In this document: positions 33,061-42,467 of the stretch, one piece after another | How positions within the stretch are numbered: position 1 is the stretch's first letter | Layout of the letters: each line of letters starts with the position of its first letter | Origin: Eikenella glucosivorans | GTDB lineage: Bacteria > Pseudomonadota > Gammaproteobacteria > Burkholderiales > Neisseriaceae | DNA length: 64,000 bases | Reading direction: 5' to 3' | Assembly: GCF_016025525.2 (NCBI RefSeq) | Contig: NZ_JACSGR010000001.1 | Location: 248,001-312,000 of the forward strand | Position numbers and translations under genes: made by a program | The notes under the pieces: model-generated | The model's input: the letters and a program-made list of their open reading frames with translations, nothing else | Databases searched by the model: none | What the model was told of the DNA's origin: nothing

Positions 33061-34509
33061 TCAATCTATGCGCTGGAGCAAATCCAGCAGGATGCGCCAG
33101 CATTCTTCCACTGTGCTGATTTCCACCTTCTCTTTCGGCGAATGCGCGCCTTTGATGGTGGGGCCGAAGGAGATCATCTCGGTATTTGGCAAATGTTTCT
33201 GCATCAGGCCGCACTCCAGGCCGGCGTGCACCACTTCGATTTGCGGCTGCTCGCCGCGCACGGCGGCAAAGGCCTCGGCGGTTTTCTTCAACAGCACGGA
33301 AGACATGTGCGGCTCCCAGCCGGTGTAGTCTTGATCGGCGCGCAGCGTGGCGCCGGAGAGCCGCGCCAGCGAGCCCAGCAGGCGGCACACATCGTCTTTC
33401 GGCCGCTCGCGCAGCGAACGCAGCAGCATGGAGGCGCTGAATTGGCCGTCGCTGGTGTGCACCACGCTTAGGCAGTTGGAGGTGTCCACCACGCCGTCGA
33501 ATTCTTCGCTCCATTTGAGCACACCGTTGGGGATAACGGCCAGCAAATCGGCGATGCGGCGGCTGTCGGCATGGCTGGCAGCCTGCCCGCCTTGGCCGGC
33601 CGGGGCTACCTGAATCGTTAAGCTGTCGGCAAACTGGCCGAGCTCGTTTTGCGTTTCGGCACGCACGGTGTCGGCCAGCTGGGCCAGTGTGGCGGCAAAG
33701 GCCGCTGGCAACACGATTTCTGCCTCGGCTTTGGAAGGGATCACGTTGCGCAGTTCGCCGCTGTGGATGGAGGCCAAACGCCAGCCGCTTTCTTCGGGCA
33801 GGCGCACCAGCAGGTCGGCCAGCACCTTGATGGCGTTGCCGTAGCCGCGGTGGATGTCGATGCCGGAGTGGCCGCCGTGCATGCCGGCCACTTCGATGCG
33901 GAAGCGCTGCCCTTCGGCGGCTTGGGTTTCAAAAGGCAGGCTCAAATCGGCATTGCGGCCGCCGGCACAGCCCACATACACGCAGCCGGCTTCTTCGGTG
34001 TCCAAATTGATGAGATAACGGCCTTGCAGCCAGTCGCCGCGCATGGCGCGCGCGCCACCCATGCCGGTTTCTTCTTCCAGCGTGAGCAGCACTTCCAAGG
34101 GCGGGTGTTCGATGTCGTCGGCAAAGGCCACGGCCAGGCCCATGGCGGCGCCGATGCCGTTATCGGCCCCGAGCGTGGTTTGCGTGGCGTGCACCCAGCC
34201 GTCGATGATTTGCGGGCGGATGGGGTCGGTGGCGAAATTGTGCGACGAATCGGGGGTTTTCTGCGCCACCATGTCGATGTGCCCCTGCAAAATCACGCCG
34301 GGCTTGCCGGCCATGCCCGCGCCGTGCGCCGGCTTGCGGATATAGACGCTGCCTTTTTCGTCTTGCCGCACATCCAGGCCTTTCTCCTTGGCGCGGTTCA
34401 CAATCATCTCGGCCAGCGCAGCTTCCTGATAGGTGGGGTGCGGGATGGCGCAAATATCGGCAAACCACTGCCAAACGGCCTGCGGCTGCAAAGCATGAAG
34501 CGGGTGCAT
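33061..34509 (-). CDS. pepD: Aminoacyl-histidine dipeptidase (peptidase D)
   Basis: A 482-residue M20-family di-zinc peptidase that cleaves Xaa-His and other dipeptides. Metal-site motifs are visible: VILQGHIDMVAQK (His and Asp, near residue 78), TTLGADNGIGAAMGL, the catalytic EEETGMGGARA and the C-terminal HAGLECGLMQK. AAAGGAG precedes ATG 34509. Single transcription unit. Confidence 0.96.
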   Translation of the reverse strand: MHPLHALQPQAVWQWFADICAIPHPTYQEAALAEMIVNRAKEKGLDVRQDEKGSVYIRKPAHGAGMAGKPGVILQGHIDMVAQKTPDSSHNFATDPIRPQIIDGWVHATQTTLGADNGIGAAMGLAVAFADDIEHPPLEVLLTLEEETGMGGARAMRGDWLQGRYLINLDTEEAGCVYVGCAGGRNADLSLPFETQAAEGQRFRIEVAGMHGGHSGIDIHRGYGNAIKVLADLLVRLPEESGWRLASIHSGELRNVIPSKAEAEIVLPAAFAATLAQLADTVRAETQNELGQFADSLTIQVAPAGQGGQAASHADSRRIADLLAVIPNGVLKWSEEFDGVVDTSNCLSVVHTSDGQFSASMLLRSLRERPKDDVCRLLGSLARLSGATLRADQDYTGWEPHMSSVLLKKTAEAFAAVRGEQPQIEVVHAGLECGLMQKHLPNTEMISFGPTIKGAHSPKEKVEISTVEECWRILLDLLQRID

Positions 34510-34975
34510 ATTAAAATCTCCTTTGAAAATGGTGGGCTACCTGAAAACTAAAACCTCGGCCGGCACGGTTTCGACAAGCCGTGCCGCCGCAAAAAAGCGC
34601 TTTGAGTTTACCCCCGCCCCCGCAGCGAGGCAAGCATGACGCCCCGCCGCTTGCCTCGTGGCCGTTTAACCAAAACATCCCGCAAGTGTGAATAAATAGG
34701 CGGTGTGCCGACCGCAGCAATCTGGCTGCGAGGATCAGCCGTTATGAGGCTGATCATAACGAACAGTTTTCAGGTAGCCTTCCTCACGAGATATCAGGCT
34801 ACCTGAAAAATCCCATCCGCTTCGGTGTGCCTGCCAACTGCATGGCTGCCAGGATACCGGTTTTGCAGAAACCACATTGAAGCAGGCATTTTCAGGTAGC
34901 CTCCGCCCCGCCGTTGGCTTGCCTGCCCCGTTTTCCTTTACAATACCGCCCAAGCCCCTTGCCCACAGCCCAGCC
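34510..34975. other. Divergent intergenic region with hairpins
   Basis: The 466-bp spacer between pepD and the acyltransferase gene holds several inverted repeats (GGCACGG/CCGTGCC near 34563-34585, GAGGCAAGC/GCTTGCCTC near 34629-34661, GATCAGCC/GGCTGATC at about 34734-34756) and uptake sequences at 34768-34806 (facing outward) and about 34889. No protein-coding frame is convincing. Confidence 0.55.
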
Positions 34976-35848
34976 ATGCGCACCCTCGTCTTCTTCCTCT
35001 TCCGCTGTTTCGCCCGCCTGCCCCTTTCCGTGCTGCACGGTATTGCCAACCTCGCCGGCAGCCTGCTCTACCATTTCGCCCGCGCCGACCGCGAACGCAT
35101 CTGCGCCCACCTGCACACCGCCGGCCTGCCCGCCGATCCCGCCCACGTTCGCGCCGTGTTTCGAGAAACCGCCAAAGGCTCGCTCGAGCTGCCGCTGGCC
35201 TTCTTCCGCTCCCCCGAGCAGGTGGCCGCCCTGTTTGTGGAAACCCACGGCTGGGAGCACATCCAAGCCGCCCTCGACACCGGCGAAGGCCTGTTGCTCA
35301 TCACCCCCCACATCGGCAACTACGACCTTGCCGGCCGCTACATCAGCCACCGCCTGCCCTTCCCCCTCACCGCCATGTATAAGCCGCCCAAAATCAAAAT
35401 CCTAGACGACATCATGCAGGCCGGCCGCGTGCGCGACAAAGGCCGCACCGCCCCCACCAACCTGCAAGGCGTGAAGCAGATCATCCAAGCCCTGCGCCAA
35501 GGCGAAGCCACCATCGTTTTGCCCGACCACGTGCCCGACGAACACGGCGACGGCGTATGGGCGCCTTTCTTCGGCCGCCCTGCCTACACCATGACCCTCG
35601 CCGGCCGCCTCGCCCAAGTGAAAAACGTGCGTCCCCTCTTCTTCGCCGGCATCAGGTTGCCTGAAAACCGCGGCTTCGCCCTGTACATCGAGCCCGTGGC
35701 CGGCAGCTTCAACGGCGATAAAGCCCACGACGCCGCCGTCATCAACCGCAACGTGGAAGGCTGGGTGCGCCGCTTCCCCGAGCAATACCTCTTCGCCTAC
35801 AACCGCTACAAACACCCCGCCGGCGCCCCCCTGCCGCCGCAGGAATAG
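34976..35848 (+). CDS. Lipid A biosynthesis acyltransferase (LpxL/HtrB family)
   Basis: A 290-residue LABLAT-family acyltransferase that adds secondary acyl chains to lipid A precursors at the inner-membrane inner face. One N-terminal membrane segment (FFLFRCFARLPLSVLHGIANLAGSLLY, shown by its ends) precedes the catalytic HX4D motif ITPHIGNYDLAGRY near residue 105, and the VLPDHVP and FFGRPAYTMT motifs near residue 180-200. I chose ATG 34976 (MRTLVFF) because upstream in-frame codons are an uptake sequence and Pro-rich. Whether it is the LpxL1 or LpxL2 equivalent cannot be decided here. Confidence 0.9.
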   Translation: MRTLVFFLFRCFARLPLSVLHGIANLAGSLLYHFARADRERICAHLHTAGLPADPAHVRAVFRETAKGSLELPLAFFRSPEQVAALFVETHGWEHIQAALDTGEGLLLITPHIGNYDLAGRYISHRLPFPLTAMYKPPKIKILDDIMQAGRVRDKGRTAPTNLQGVKQIIQALRQGEATIVLPDHVPDEHGDGVWAPFFGRPAYTMTLAGRLAQVKNVRPLFFAGIRLPENRGFALYIEPVAGSFNGDKAHDAAVINRNVEGWVRRFPEQYLFAYNRYKHPAGAPLPPQE

Positions 35849-35877
35849 GCGATCGGCTTCGCCGGGCAAACAAGAAA

Positions 35878-35919
35878 AAGGCTACCTGAAAATCAGCCGT
35901 CTCATTTTTCAGGTAGCCT
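35878..35919 (+). terminator. DUS-pair terminator of the acyltransferase gene
   Basis: AAGGCTACCTGAAAAT and its inverse, 30 bp after the stop. Confidence 0.75.
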
Positions 35920-35956
35920 TTATCCGCAGTCAGCTTAATGAAGATAAAACCCTTAG

Positions 35957-36102
35957 GGGCTACCTGAAATTCCAGCTCCGCAGAACGCCGCAGTGCTGCG
36001 TTTTCACTTCGCTAAAGCCACGTTTTGGCCTCACGGCAACCCAGCCTTGCGGTGCAAGCCATCGTTTCAGCGAAATTCGCTTCACTCATTTTCAGGTAGC
36101 CT
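35957..36102. repeat. DUS-flanked repeat element, long copy
   Basis: A 146-bp copy with uptake sequences at both ends and the modules CACTTCGCTAAAGCCACG, CAGCCTTGCGGTGCAAGCC and CAGCGAAATTCGCTTCAC. With the terminator before it, it fills most of the spacer upstream of hrpA. Confidence 0.7.
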
Positions 36103-36176
36103 TCCCCGCCGCCAACCAGACCATCGCTTTTTGCTATAATCCCATCCCTTGTTTTCCCTCAAGTTTTCCCAGCCCA

Positions 36177-39100
36177 ATGCCCTATCCCGATTTCTCCCAA
36201 ACCCTCTCCAAAGACCGCCATTTCCTGCAATCCGCCTTCAAAAACCCGAAAAAATACGGCGGATTGCCCAAAGTCGAAGAAAAATACCAAAAATCGCACG
36301 ACCTTTATCTGCAACGTTTGTCCAAGCTGCCCAAGCCCGAGTTTGACGGTACATTACCCGTTCACGAAAAACTGGACGAAATCAAAAAAGCCATTGCCGA
36401 CCATCAGGTTACGATTATTTGCGGCGAAACCGGTTCGGGCAAGACCACGCAGTTGCCCAAGATTTGTCTGGAACTCGGACGCGGCGCGGCAGGGCTAATC
36501 GGGCATACGCAGCCGCGCAGATTGGCGGCGCGTTCCGTTGCAGAGCGGATTGCCGAAGAGCTGCACACCGAAATCGGCGGTGCGGTGGGCTATAAAGTGC
36601 GCTTTACCGACCACACCTCGCGCGACGCCAGCGTCAAGCTGATGACCGACGGCATCCTGCTGGCGGAAACCCAGACCGACCGCTACCTCGCCGCCTACGA
36701 CACGATTATCATCGACGAAGCGCACGAGCGCAGCCTGAACATCGACTTCCTCTTGGGCTACCTGAAACAGCTCCTGCCGCGCCGCCCCGATTTGAAAGTC
36801 ATCATCACCTCCGCCACCATAGACGCGGAGCGCTTTTCCAAACATTTCAACAACGCCCCCGTATTGGAAGTCAGCGGGCGCACCTATCCCGTCGAAATCC
36901 TCTACCGCCCGCTGCACGAAAAAAACGAAGACGACGCCGAAATCGAGCTGACCGACGCCATCGTCGATGCCGCCGACGAACTGGCACGCTACGGCGAAGG
37001 CGATATTCTCGTGTTCCTGCCCGGCGAGCGCGAAATCCGCGAAGCCGCCGAAGCCCTACGCAAATCCACGCTGCGCCGCAACGACGAAATCCTGCCCCTG
37101 TTCGCCCGTCTGTCGCACGCCGAACAGCACAAAATCTTCCACCCCACGGGCGCAAAACGCCGCATCGTGTTGGCAACCAATGTCGCCGAAACCTCGCTCA
37201 CCGTGCCGGGCATCAAATACGTCATCGACACAGGCCTCGCGCGTGTCAAACGCTATTCCGCCCGCGCAAAAGTCGAGCAGCTCCATGTCGAAAAAATCTC
37301 CCAAGCCGCCGCCCGACAACGCGCAGGACGCTGCGGCCGCGTCTCCGCCGGCGTATGCGTGCGCCTGTATGCCGAAGACGACTTCAACCAACGCCCCGCG
37401 TTCACCGACCCCGAAATCGTCCGCAGCAACCTCGCCGCCGTCATCCTGCGCATGGCGGCACTGAAACTCGGCGACGTAGCCGCCTTCCCCTTCCTCGAAG
37501 CCCCCGACCAACGGTATATCAACGACGGGTTTCAAGTATTGTTGGAATTGGGGGCGGTGGCAGAAAGGTCGTCTGAAAACCAAGACCGCTACCGCTTAAC
37601 CCGCCTCGGCGAACAAATGGCGCGCCTGCCCATCGACCCGAAAATCGCGCGCATTCTGCTGGCGGCGAAGGCACACGACTGCGTGTCGGAAATTCTGGTG
37701 ATTGCGTCCGCGCTGTCGATTCAAGACCCGCGCGAGCGGCCGCTGGAAGCGCGCGATGCCGCGGCCAAGGCGCATGAACGGTTTACCGACAAGCAGTCGG
37801 ATTTCCTTGCCTATCTGAATATTTGGGACAGCTTCCAGCGCGAGCGAGACAAAGGCTTGTCCAACAAGCAGTTGGTGCAGTGGTGCCGCCAATATTTCCT
37901 GTCGCACCTGCGGATGCGCGAGTGGCACGAGTTGCACCACCAGCTTGCCCAAACTGCGGTTGAAATGGGTTTGACCACCAAGGAAGCGGCGTTCAGACGG
38001 CCTCCCGAAATCAAACAGCTTACGTCGTCTGAAAGCCAAGGCGACCAAGATTTGTCCGCCAAACTCAAACAAAAACAACTGGATAAGAAGCAACACCGCG
38101 CCCAAGTCCGCGCCGCCAAAGAAGCGGGCTACGAACAAATCCACCGCGCCCTGCTCACGGGTTTGATTGCCAACGTCGGCATGAAGTCGCCCGACGGCAA
38201 CGACTACACTGGCGCGCGCGGTTCGCATTTCCACCTGTTTCCGACTTCCGCCCTGTTCAAATCCAAACCCAAATGGGTGATGGCGGCGGAACTGACCGAA
38301 ACCAGCCGCCTCTACGCCCGCGACGTCGCCGCCATCCAGCCCGAATGGATCGAGCAGGAAGCGCCGCACCTCGTGCGCTACCACTATTTCGAGCCGCACT
38401 GGGAGCAGAAGCGCGGCGAAGTCGTCGCCAGCGAACGCGTTACCCTGTACGGCCTGACCGTCCTGCCGCGCCGCCCCGTCGCCTACGGCAGAATCGCCCC
38501 CGAAGAAGCGCGCGAAATCTTTATCCGCAGCGCATTGGTGGCGCAGGAATGCGATTTGAAGGCGACCTTTTTCGCCCACAACAAAAAGCTCATCAAAGAA
38601 ATCGCCGAACTCGAACACAAATCCCGCCGCCAAGACGTCTTGGTCGATGAAGAAGCCCTGTTCGCGTTTTATCACGAACGGCTGCCGGAAACCGTGTGGA
38701 AAGACGAAAAAGGCGGCGTTTGGGGAAGTGAAGAGTCTGTAGGTCGGATTCTTGAATCCGACACAGCCGAAACGTCGTCTGAAAGTGGAGATCACAACGA
38801 CACCCTTTCAGACGACCTGCAAACTGCAAATCCACAGCAACCTACCCCCTCCCCCGTGGGGGAGGGTCGGGGAGAGGGCAAAACATCCGCCGCTCAAACA
38901 AACTTTTCCGCAGTCGCCGCAAGCCCTTACCCGCAAGAAAGAGAACAAAGCGCTGCAGCTCTACCCTTTTCAGACGACCTACAAACTGCAAATCCACAGC
39001 AACCTACCCCCTCCCCCGTGGGGGAGGGTTGGGGAGAGGGCAAAGCATCCTCCGCCCCAACCAATTTTTCCGCAGCTTCAACAGTTTCAGGTAGCCCACA

Positions 39101-40733
39101 CACCGTAGGGCGTATGACGCAAGCCACGCACGCGGATTCCAAAGATACGGACAACCGCGTGCGTGAACCGAGTTCACACACCCTACAAAACCTTTCAGAC
39201 GACCCCAAACCCCAAAAGCAGTCTCCAAAAAAAGGTCGTCTGAAACCCCTCCCCCTTGCCGACATCCGCACCTTCCAAGCCTGGCTCAAAACCGCCGAAC
39301 GCGACAACCCGCGCCTGCTCTTCCTCAGCCGCGACGACCTCATGCAGCACGCCGCCGCCCACATCACCGAAGAGCAGTTCCCCAAATTCTGGCAGACGGA
39401 AGACGGCAAATTCAAACTCGCCTACCGCTTCGAGCCGCATCATCCCATGGACGGCGTTACCATGACCGTGCCCCTGACCGTCCTCAACCGCCTGCACGCC
39501 CCCGCCCTCGAATGGCTCGTGCCCGGCATGTTGCGCGAAAAAATCCAGTTGCTCATCAAAGCCCTACCCAAACAAATCCGCCGCATCTGCGTCCCCGCGC
39601 TCGAGTTTATTACCCGATTCCTCGAAAGCAGCCCCAAACGCGACGAACCTATTATCCCCCAGCTGGCAAAATTCATCGCCAAAACCGCCGGCGACATGCG
39701 CCTGCTCGACCAAATCGATCAAGACGCATGGGCGGCGCACCCCCTGCCCGAACACTGTTATTTCAACCTCCGCATCATCGACGACGGCGGACAAGAATTG
39801 GCCATGGGACGCAAACTGCACGAACTCCAACAGCAGCTCGGCCAAGCCGCCGCCGTCACCTTCCGCGACAACACCCAAGAATTCGAGCGCGACAACGTAA
39901 CCGCATGGGACATCGGTACCCTGCCCGAAACCATCAAATTCGCACGCGGCAAACAACAGCTCACCGGCTACCTCGGCCTGCAGAAAGAAAAAGACGGCCG
40001 CATCGCCCTGCGCCTGTTCGACACGCCCGAAGCAGCCGCCCAAGCCCATAGGCAAGGCGTGATCGAACTCATGAAACTGCAACTGAAAGAACAAGTTAAA
40101 GACCTCAACAAAGGCATCCAAGGCTTCACCCAAGCCGCCATGCTGCTCAAACACATCAACGCCGACACCCTGCGCGACGACCTCACCCAAGCCGTCTGCG
40201 ACCGCGCCTTCATCGGCGAAGACGAACTGCCGCGCAACGAAAAAGCCTTTAAAGAACAAATCAAACGCGCCCGCAGCCGCCTGCCCGCCGTCAAAGAAGC
40301 CCTCAGCCGCCACTTGCAGGAAACCGCCGCTGCCTACACCGAACTCAACGGCAAACTCGGCCGCCACCCGCTGACCAATCTCATGCGCCAACGCCTCCAA
40401 ACCCTGCTCGCCCCCGGCTTCGCCACCCGCACTCCCTGGGCACAATGGCCGCGCCTCCCCATCTACCTCAAAGCCATGACCCTGCGGCTGGACAAATACA
40501 GTGGGAATCCATCGCGCGACACCGCCCGCGAAGCCGATATTCAAGAATTGGAACAGATGTGGCAGGAAAAGGTGGACGGTTTGGTAAAACAAGGCCTCCC
40601 CGTTTCAGATGGCCTCGCCGCGTTTAGATGGATGATTGAAGAATTGAGGGTTTCGCTGTTCGCGCAGGAATTGAAAACGCCGTATCCGGTGTCGGTGAAG
40701 AGGTTGGGGAAAGAGTGGGAGAGGTTGAAATAA
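36177..40733 (+). CDS. hrpA: ATP-dependent RNA helicase HrpA with a repeat-built linker
   Basis: A 1518-residue DEAH-box helicase, about 200 residues longer than E. coli HrpA. Motif I GETGSGKTT is near residue 83, DEAH (IIDEAHERSLN) near 178, motif III TSATID near 213, and motif VI QRAGRCGR near 382. The HrpA C-terminal DUF3418-type region resumes after residue 1021 (LADIRTFQAWLKTAERDNPR). Between residues about 850 and 1021 lies a Pro/Ser/Gly-rich linker coded by intergenic-type repeats, including a duplicated 38-residue unit (DDLQTANPQQPTPSPVGEG). The gene holds four perfect AGGTCGTCTGAA uptake sequences (37566, 38807, 38969, 39233) and one AG-DUS (37992), so it came from another Neisseria lineage. 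The start ATG 36177 has no clear Shine-Dalgarno. Confidence 0.95.
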   Translation: MPYPDFSQTLSKDRHFLQSAFKNPKKYGGLPKVEEKYQKSHDLYLQRLSKLPKPEFDGTLPVHEKLDEIKKAIADHQVTIICGETGSGKTTQLPKICLELGRGAAGLIGHTQPRRLAARSVAERIAEELHTEIGGAVGYKVRFTDHTSRDASVKLMTDGILLAETQTDRYLAAYDTIIIDEAHERSLNIDFLLGYLKQLLPRRPDLKVIITSATIDAERFSKHFNNAPVLEVSGRTYPVEILYRPLHEKNEDDAEIELTDAIVDAADELARYGEGDILVFLPGEREIREAAEALRKSTLRRNDEILPLFARLSHAEQHKIFHPTGAKRRIVLATNVAETSLTVPGIKYVIDTGLARVKRYSARAKVEQLHVEKISQAAARQRAGRCGRVSAGVCVRLYAEDDFNQRPAFTDPEIVRSNLAAVILRMAALKLGDVAAFPFLEAPDQRYINDGFQVLLELGAVAERSSENQDRYRLTRLGEQMARLPIDPKIARILLAAKAHDCVSEILVIASALSIQDPRERPLEARDAAAKAHERFTDKQSDFLAYLNIWDSFQRERDKGLSNKQLVQWCRQYFLSHLRMREWHELHHQLAQTAVEMGLTTKEAAFRRPPEIKQLTSSESQGDQDLSAKLKQKQLDKKQHRAQVRAAKEAGYEQIHRALLTGLIANVGMKSPDGNDYTGARGSHFHLFPTSALFKSKPKWVMAAELTETSRLYARDVAAIQPEWIEQEAPHLVRYHYFEPHWEQKRGEVVASERVTLYGLTVLPRRPVAYGRIAPEEAREIFIRSALVAQECDLKATFFAHNKKLIKEIAELEHKSRRQDVLVDEEALFAFYHERLPETVWKDEKGGVWGSEESVGRILESDTAETSSESGDHNDTLSDDLQTANPQQPTPSPVGEGRGEGKTSAAQTNFSAVAASPYPQEREQSAAALPFSDDLQTANPQQPTPSPVGEGWGEGKASSAPTNFSAASTVSGSPHTVGRMTQATHADSKDTDNRVREPSSHTLQNLSDDPKPQKQSPKKGRLKPLPLADIRTFQAWLKTAERDNPRLLFLSRDDLMQHAAAHITEEQFPKFWQTEDGKFKLAYRFEPHHPMDGVTMTVPLTVLNRLHAPALEWLVPGMLREKIQLLIKALPKQIRRICVPALEFITRFLESSPKRDEPIIPQLAKFIAKTAGDMRLLDQIDQDAWAAHPLPEHCYFNLRIIDDGGQELAMGRKLHELQQQLGQAAAVTFRDNTQEFERDNVTAWDIGTLPETIKFARGKQQLTGYLGLQKEKDGRIALRLFDTPEAAAQAHRQGVIELMKLQLKEQVKDLNKGIQGFTQAAMLLKHINADTLRDDLTQAVCDRAFIGEDELPRNEKAFKEQIKRARSRLPAVKEALSRHLQETAAAYTELNGKLGRHPLTNLMRQRLQTLLAPGFATRTPWAQWPRLPIYLKAMTLRLDKYSGNPSRDTAREADIQELEQMWQEKVDGLVKQGLPVSDGLAAFRWMIEELRVSLFAQELKTPYPVSVKRLGKEWERLK
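38805..39083 (+). repeat. Direct repeat inside hrpA linker
   Basis: Two copies of about 115 bp start at 38805 and 38967 (offset 162 bp, 54 codons). Each begins with an inverted N. mucosa-type uptake sequence and contains the palindrome CCCTCCCCCGTGGGGGAGGG (38847 and 39009). Reading frame is preserved across both. Confidence 0.9.
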
Positions 40734-40815
40734 AGGCTACCTGAAAGTTATCGGCTTCGCAGAAACTTTGCTGTGCTGCAGTTTATTTCATTGAATCGTT
40801 ATTTTCAGGTAGCCT
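40734..40815. repeat. DUS-flanked repeat element after hrpA
   Basis: Facing Eikenella uptake sequences surround CGGCTTCGCAGAAACTTTGC. It also marks the right border of the foreign-dialect hrpA and could terminate it. Confidence 0.7.
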
Positions 40816-40836
40816 GCCATCAAGGAAATTTCCTAA

Positions 40837-42279
40837 CTAAATATCGGTTTCGAGATAAACCACCTGCGTTTGCAGGTATTCTTCCAAACCGTGTTTGCCG
40901 TCGGCTCCGCCGATGCCGGATTTTTTCCAGCCGGCGTGGAAGCCTTGCATGGCTTCGAAGTTTTCGCGGTTGATGTAGGTTTCACCGAATTGCAAGCGGC
41001 GGGTAACGTAGAAAGCTTCATTCAGATTTGTGGTATAGACGGAGCTGGTGAGGCCGTATTCGCAGTCGTTTGCCCAAGCAATGACTTGGTCGAGGGTGTC
41101 GAAGGTGGCAACAGGCAGGACGGGGCCGAAGGTTTCTTCTTTCATGATGTCCATGCTATTGTCGGCATCGACAAGCAGGGTTGGTTCGAAGAAATAGCCG
41201 CGTCCTTCGGCGCGTTTGCCGCCGCATACGAGGGTTGCCCCTTGTTTGACGGCGCGTTCGACTTTTTCGGCAACGGCTTTGACGGCGCGTTCTTCAATCA
41301 GCGGCCCCATTTCCAGCGTGCCTGCTTCGGCTTCGGCGGGATTGCCGTAACGCACACCCTTCATGGCGGCGGTCATTTTTTCGATGAACGCGTCTTTCAG
41401 GCTGCTGTGAACGTAAACGCGCTCGGCGCAGTTACAGATTTGTCCGGTATTGCCCACGCGTGAGGCGAGGATGGATTTAACCGCCAAGTCCAAATCGGCG
41501 TCTTTCAAGACGATAGCAGGAGCTTTACCGCCGAGTTCCAACGAAACTTTGGTGATATTGGCAGAAGCAGCCTCCATCACTTGCCGGCCGGCCTCGACGG
41601 AACCGGTTAGGCTGACCATATCGACTTGCGGGTGGGCGGATAAGGCATTGCCGATTTCTGCGCCCGGCCCGTTCACAACGTTAAACACGCCTGCGGGCAA
41701 GCCAACGGCATCAACGATTTCGGCGAAAACGTGGCAGTTGATTGGGGTAACGCTGCTGGGTTTGATGACGATGGTGTTGCCCGTTACCAAGGCGGGGCCC
41801 ATTTTTCGGGCAATCAGGAAGAAGGGGAAATTCCACGGCAGAATGCCGGCGATAACGCCGAGCGGGCGCTTGAAGAGCAAAATATTCTCGCGCGGGCGGT
41901 CGCTCTGGATGATTTCGCCTTCATAACGACGCGCCCATTCCGCCTGGTAATCGAGATAGTCGGCGGTGAACATGACTTCCACGCGCGCCAGGTCTTTGGT
42001 TTTACCGCCTTCGGCCACGATAATGTCGGTTAGTTCGTCTGCACGGTCGCGTATACCTTGGGCGATTTTGCGCAGATATGCGCCGCGTTCGATGGCGGGC
42101 AAACGTTCCCATGCGGGTTGTGCCTTGCGTGCTGCGGTGACGGCGCGGTCAACATCTGCCCTGCTGCCTTTAGGTTCGCGGGCAATGACTGCTTCGGTGG
42201 ATGGATTCAACACCTCGCGCCATTCCCCTTGGAAACCGGTTTCAAAACGGCCGTCGATATACATGGATAGTTGTCTCAT
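40837..42279 (-). CDS. aldA: NAD-dependent aldehyde dehydrogenase, lactaldehyde dehydrogenase (AldA) type
   Basis: A 480-residue ALDH that oxidises lactaldehyde, glycolaldehyde or a similar aldehyde to the acid. Family motifs: PWNFPFFLIARKMGPALVTG, KVSLELGGKAPAIV (general base Glu), NTGQICNCAERV with the catalytic Cys near residue 286, and EETFGPVLPVATF. The sequence from MYIDGRFETG onward aligns with E. coli AldA by eye. I chose ATG 42279 because AAGGAG lies 7 bases before it; an ATG five codons earlier does not have one. No fucose or rhamnose genes are nearby, so the physiological substrate is open. Confidence 0.88.
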   Translation of the reverse strand: MRQLSMYIDGRFETGFQGEWREVLNPSTEAVIAREPKGSRADVDRAVTAARKAQPAWERLPAIERGAYLRKIAQGIRDRADELTDIIVAEGGKTKDLARVEVMFTADYLDYQAEWARRYEGEIIQSDRPRENILLFKRPLGVIAGILPWNFPFFLIARKMGPALVTGNTIVIKPSSVTPINCHVFAEIVDAVGLPAGVFNVVNGPGAEIGNALSAHPQVDMVSLTGSVEAGRQVMEAASANITKVSLELGGKAPAIVLKDADLDLAVKSILASRVGNTGQICNCAERVYVHSSLKDAFIEKMTAAMKGVRYGNPAEAEAGTLEMGPLIEERAVKAVAEKVERAVKQGATLVCGGKRAEGRGYFFEPTLLVDADNSMDIMKEETFGPVLPVATFDTLDQVIAWANDCEYGLTSSVYTTNLNEAFYVTRRLQFGETYINRENFEAMQGFHAGWKKSGIGGADGKHGLEEYLQTQVVYLETDI

Positions 42280-42390
42280 TTCGCTCTCCTTCAAATTGTT
42301 TTATGCCGACATCGGCATAGTCAGTTTACGCTCGGACAGAGCGAATCGGCAAGCTTATTTTGCCATTATTTATCGCTACAACAAATAATT

Positions 42391-42433
42391 AAGGCTACCT
42401 GAAAAATCCTTTCGCTGATTTTTCAGGTAGCCT
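42391..42433 (-). terminator. DUS-pair terminator after the Slam gene
   Basis: AAGGCTACCTGAAAAATC and its inverse, 35 bp past the Slam stop. Confidence 0.7.
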
Positions 42434-42467
42434 CTTACATCAATCAAGTTGGCTGTTAAGCTAACCC

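Noticed and set aside
38805..39083. Possible CRISPR or VNTR array in hrpA
   Set aside because: Only two copies of a 115-bp block exist, in frame within a gene, with no spacer pattern or cas genes.
42434..42467. A small RNA between aldA and Slam
   Set aside because: The only structure is the uptake-sequence hairpin, adequately explained as a terminator.
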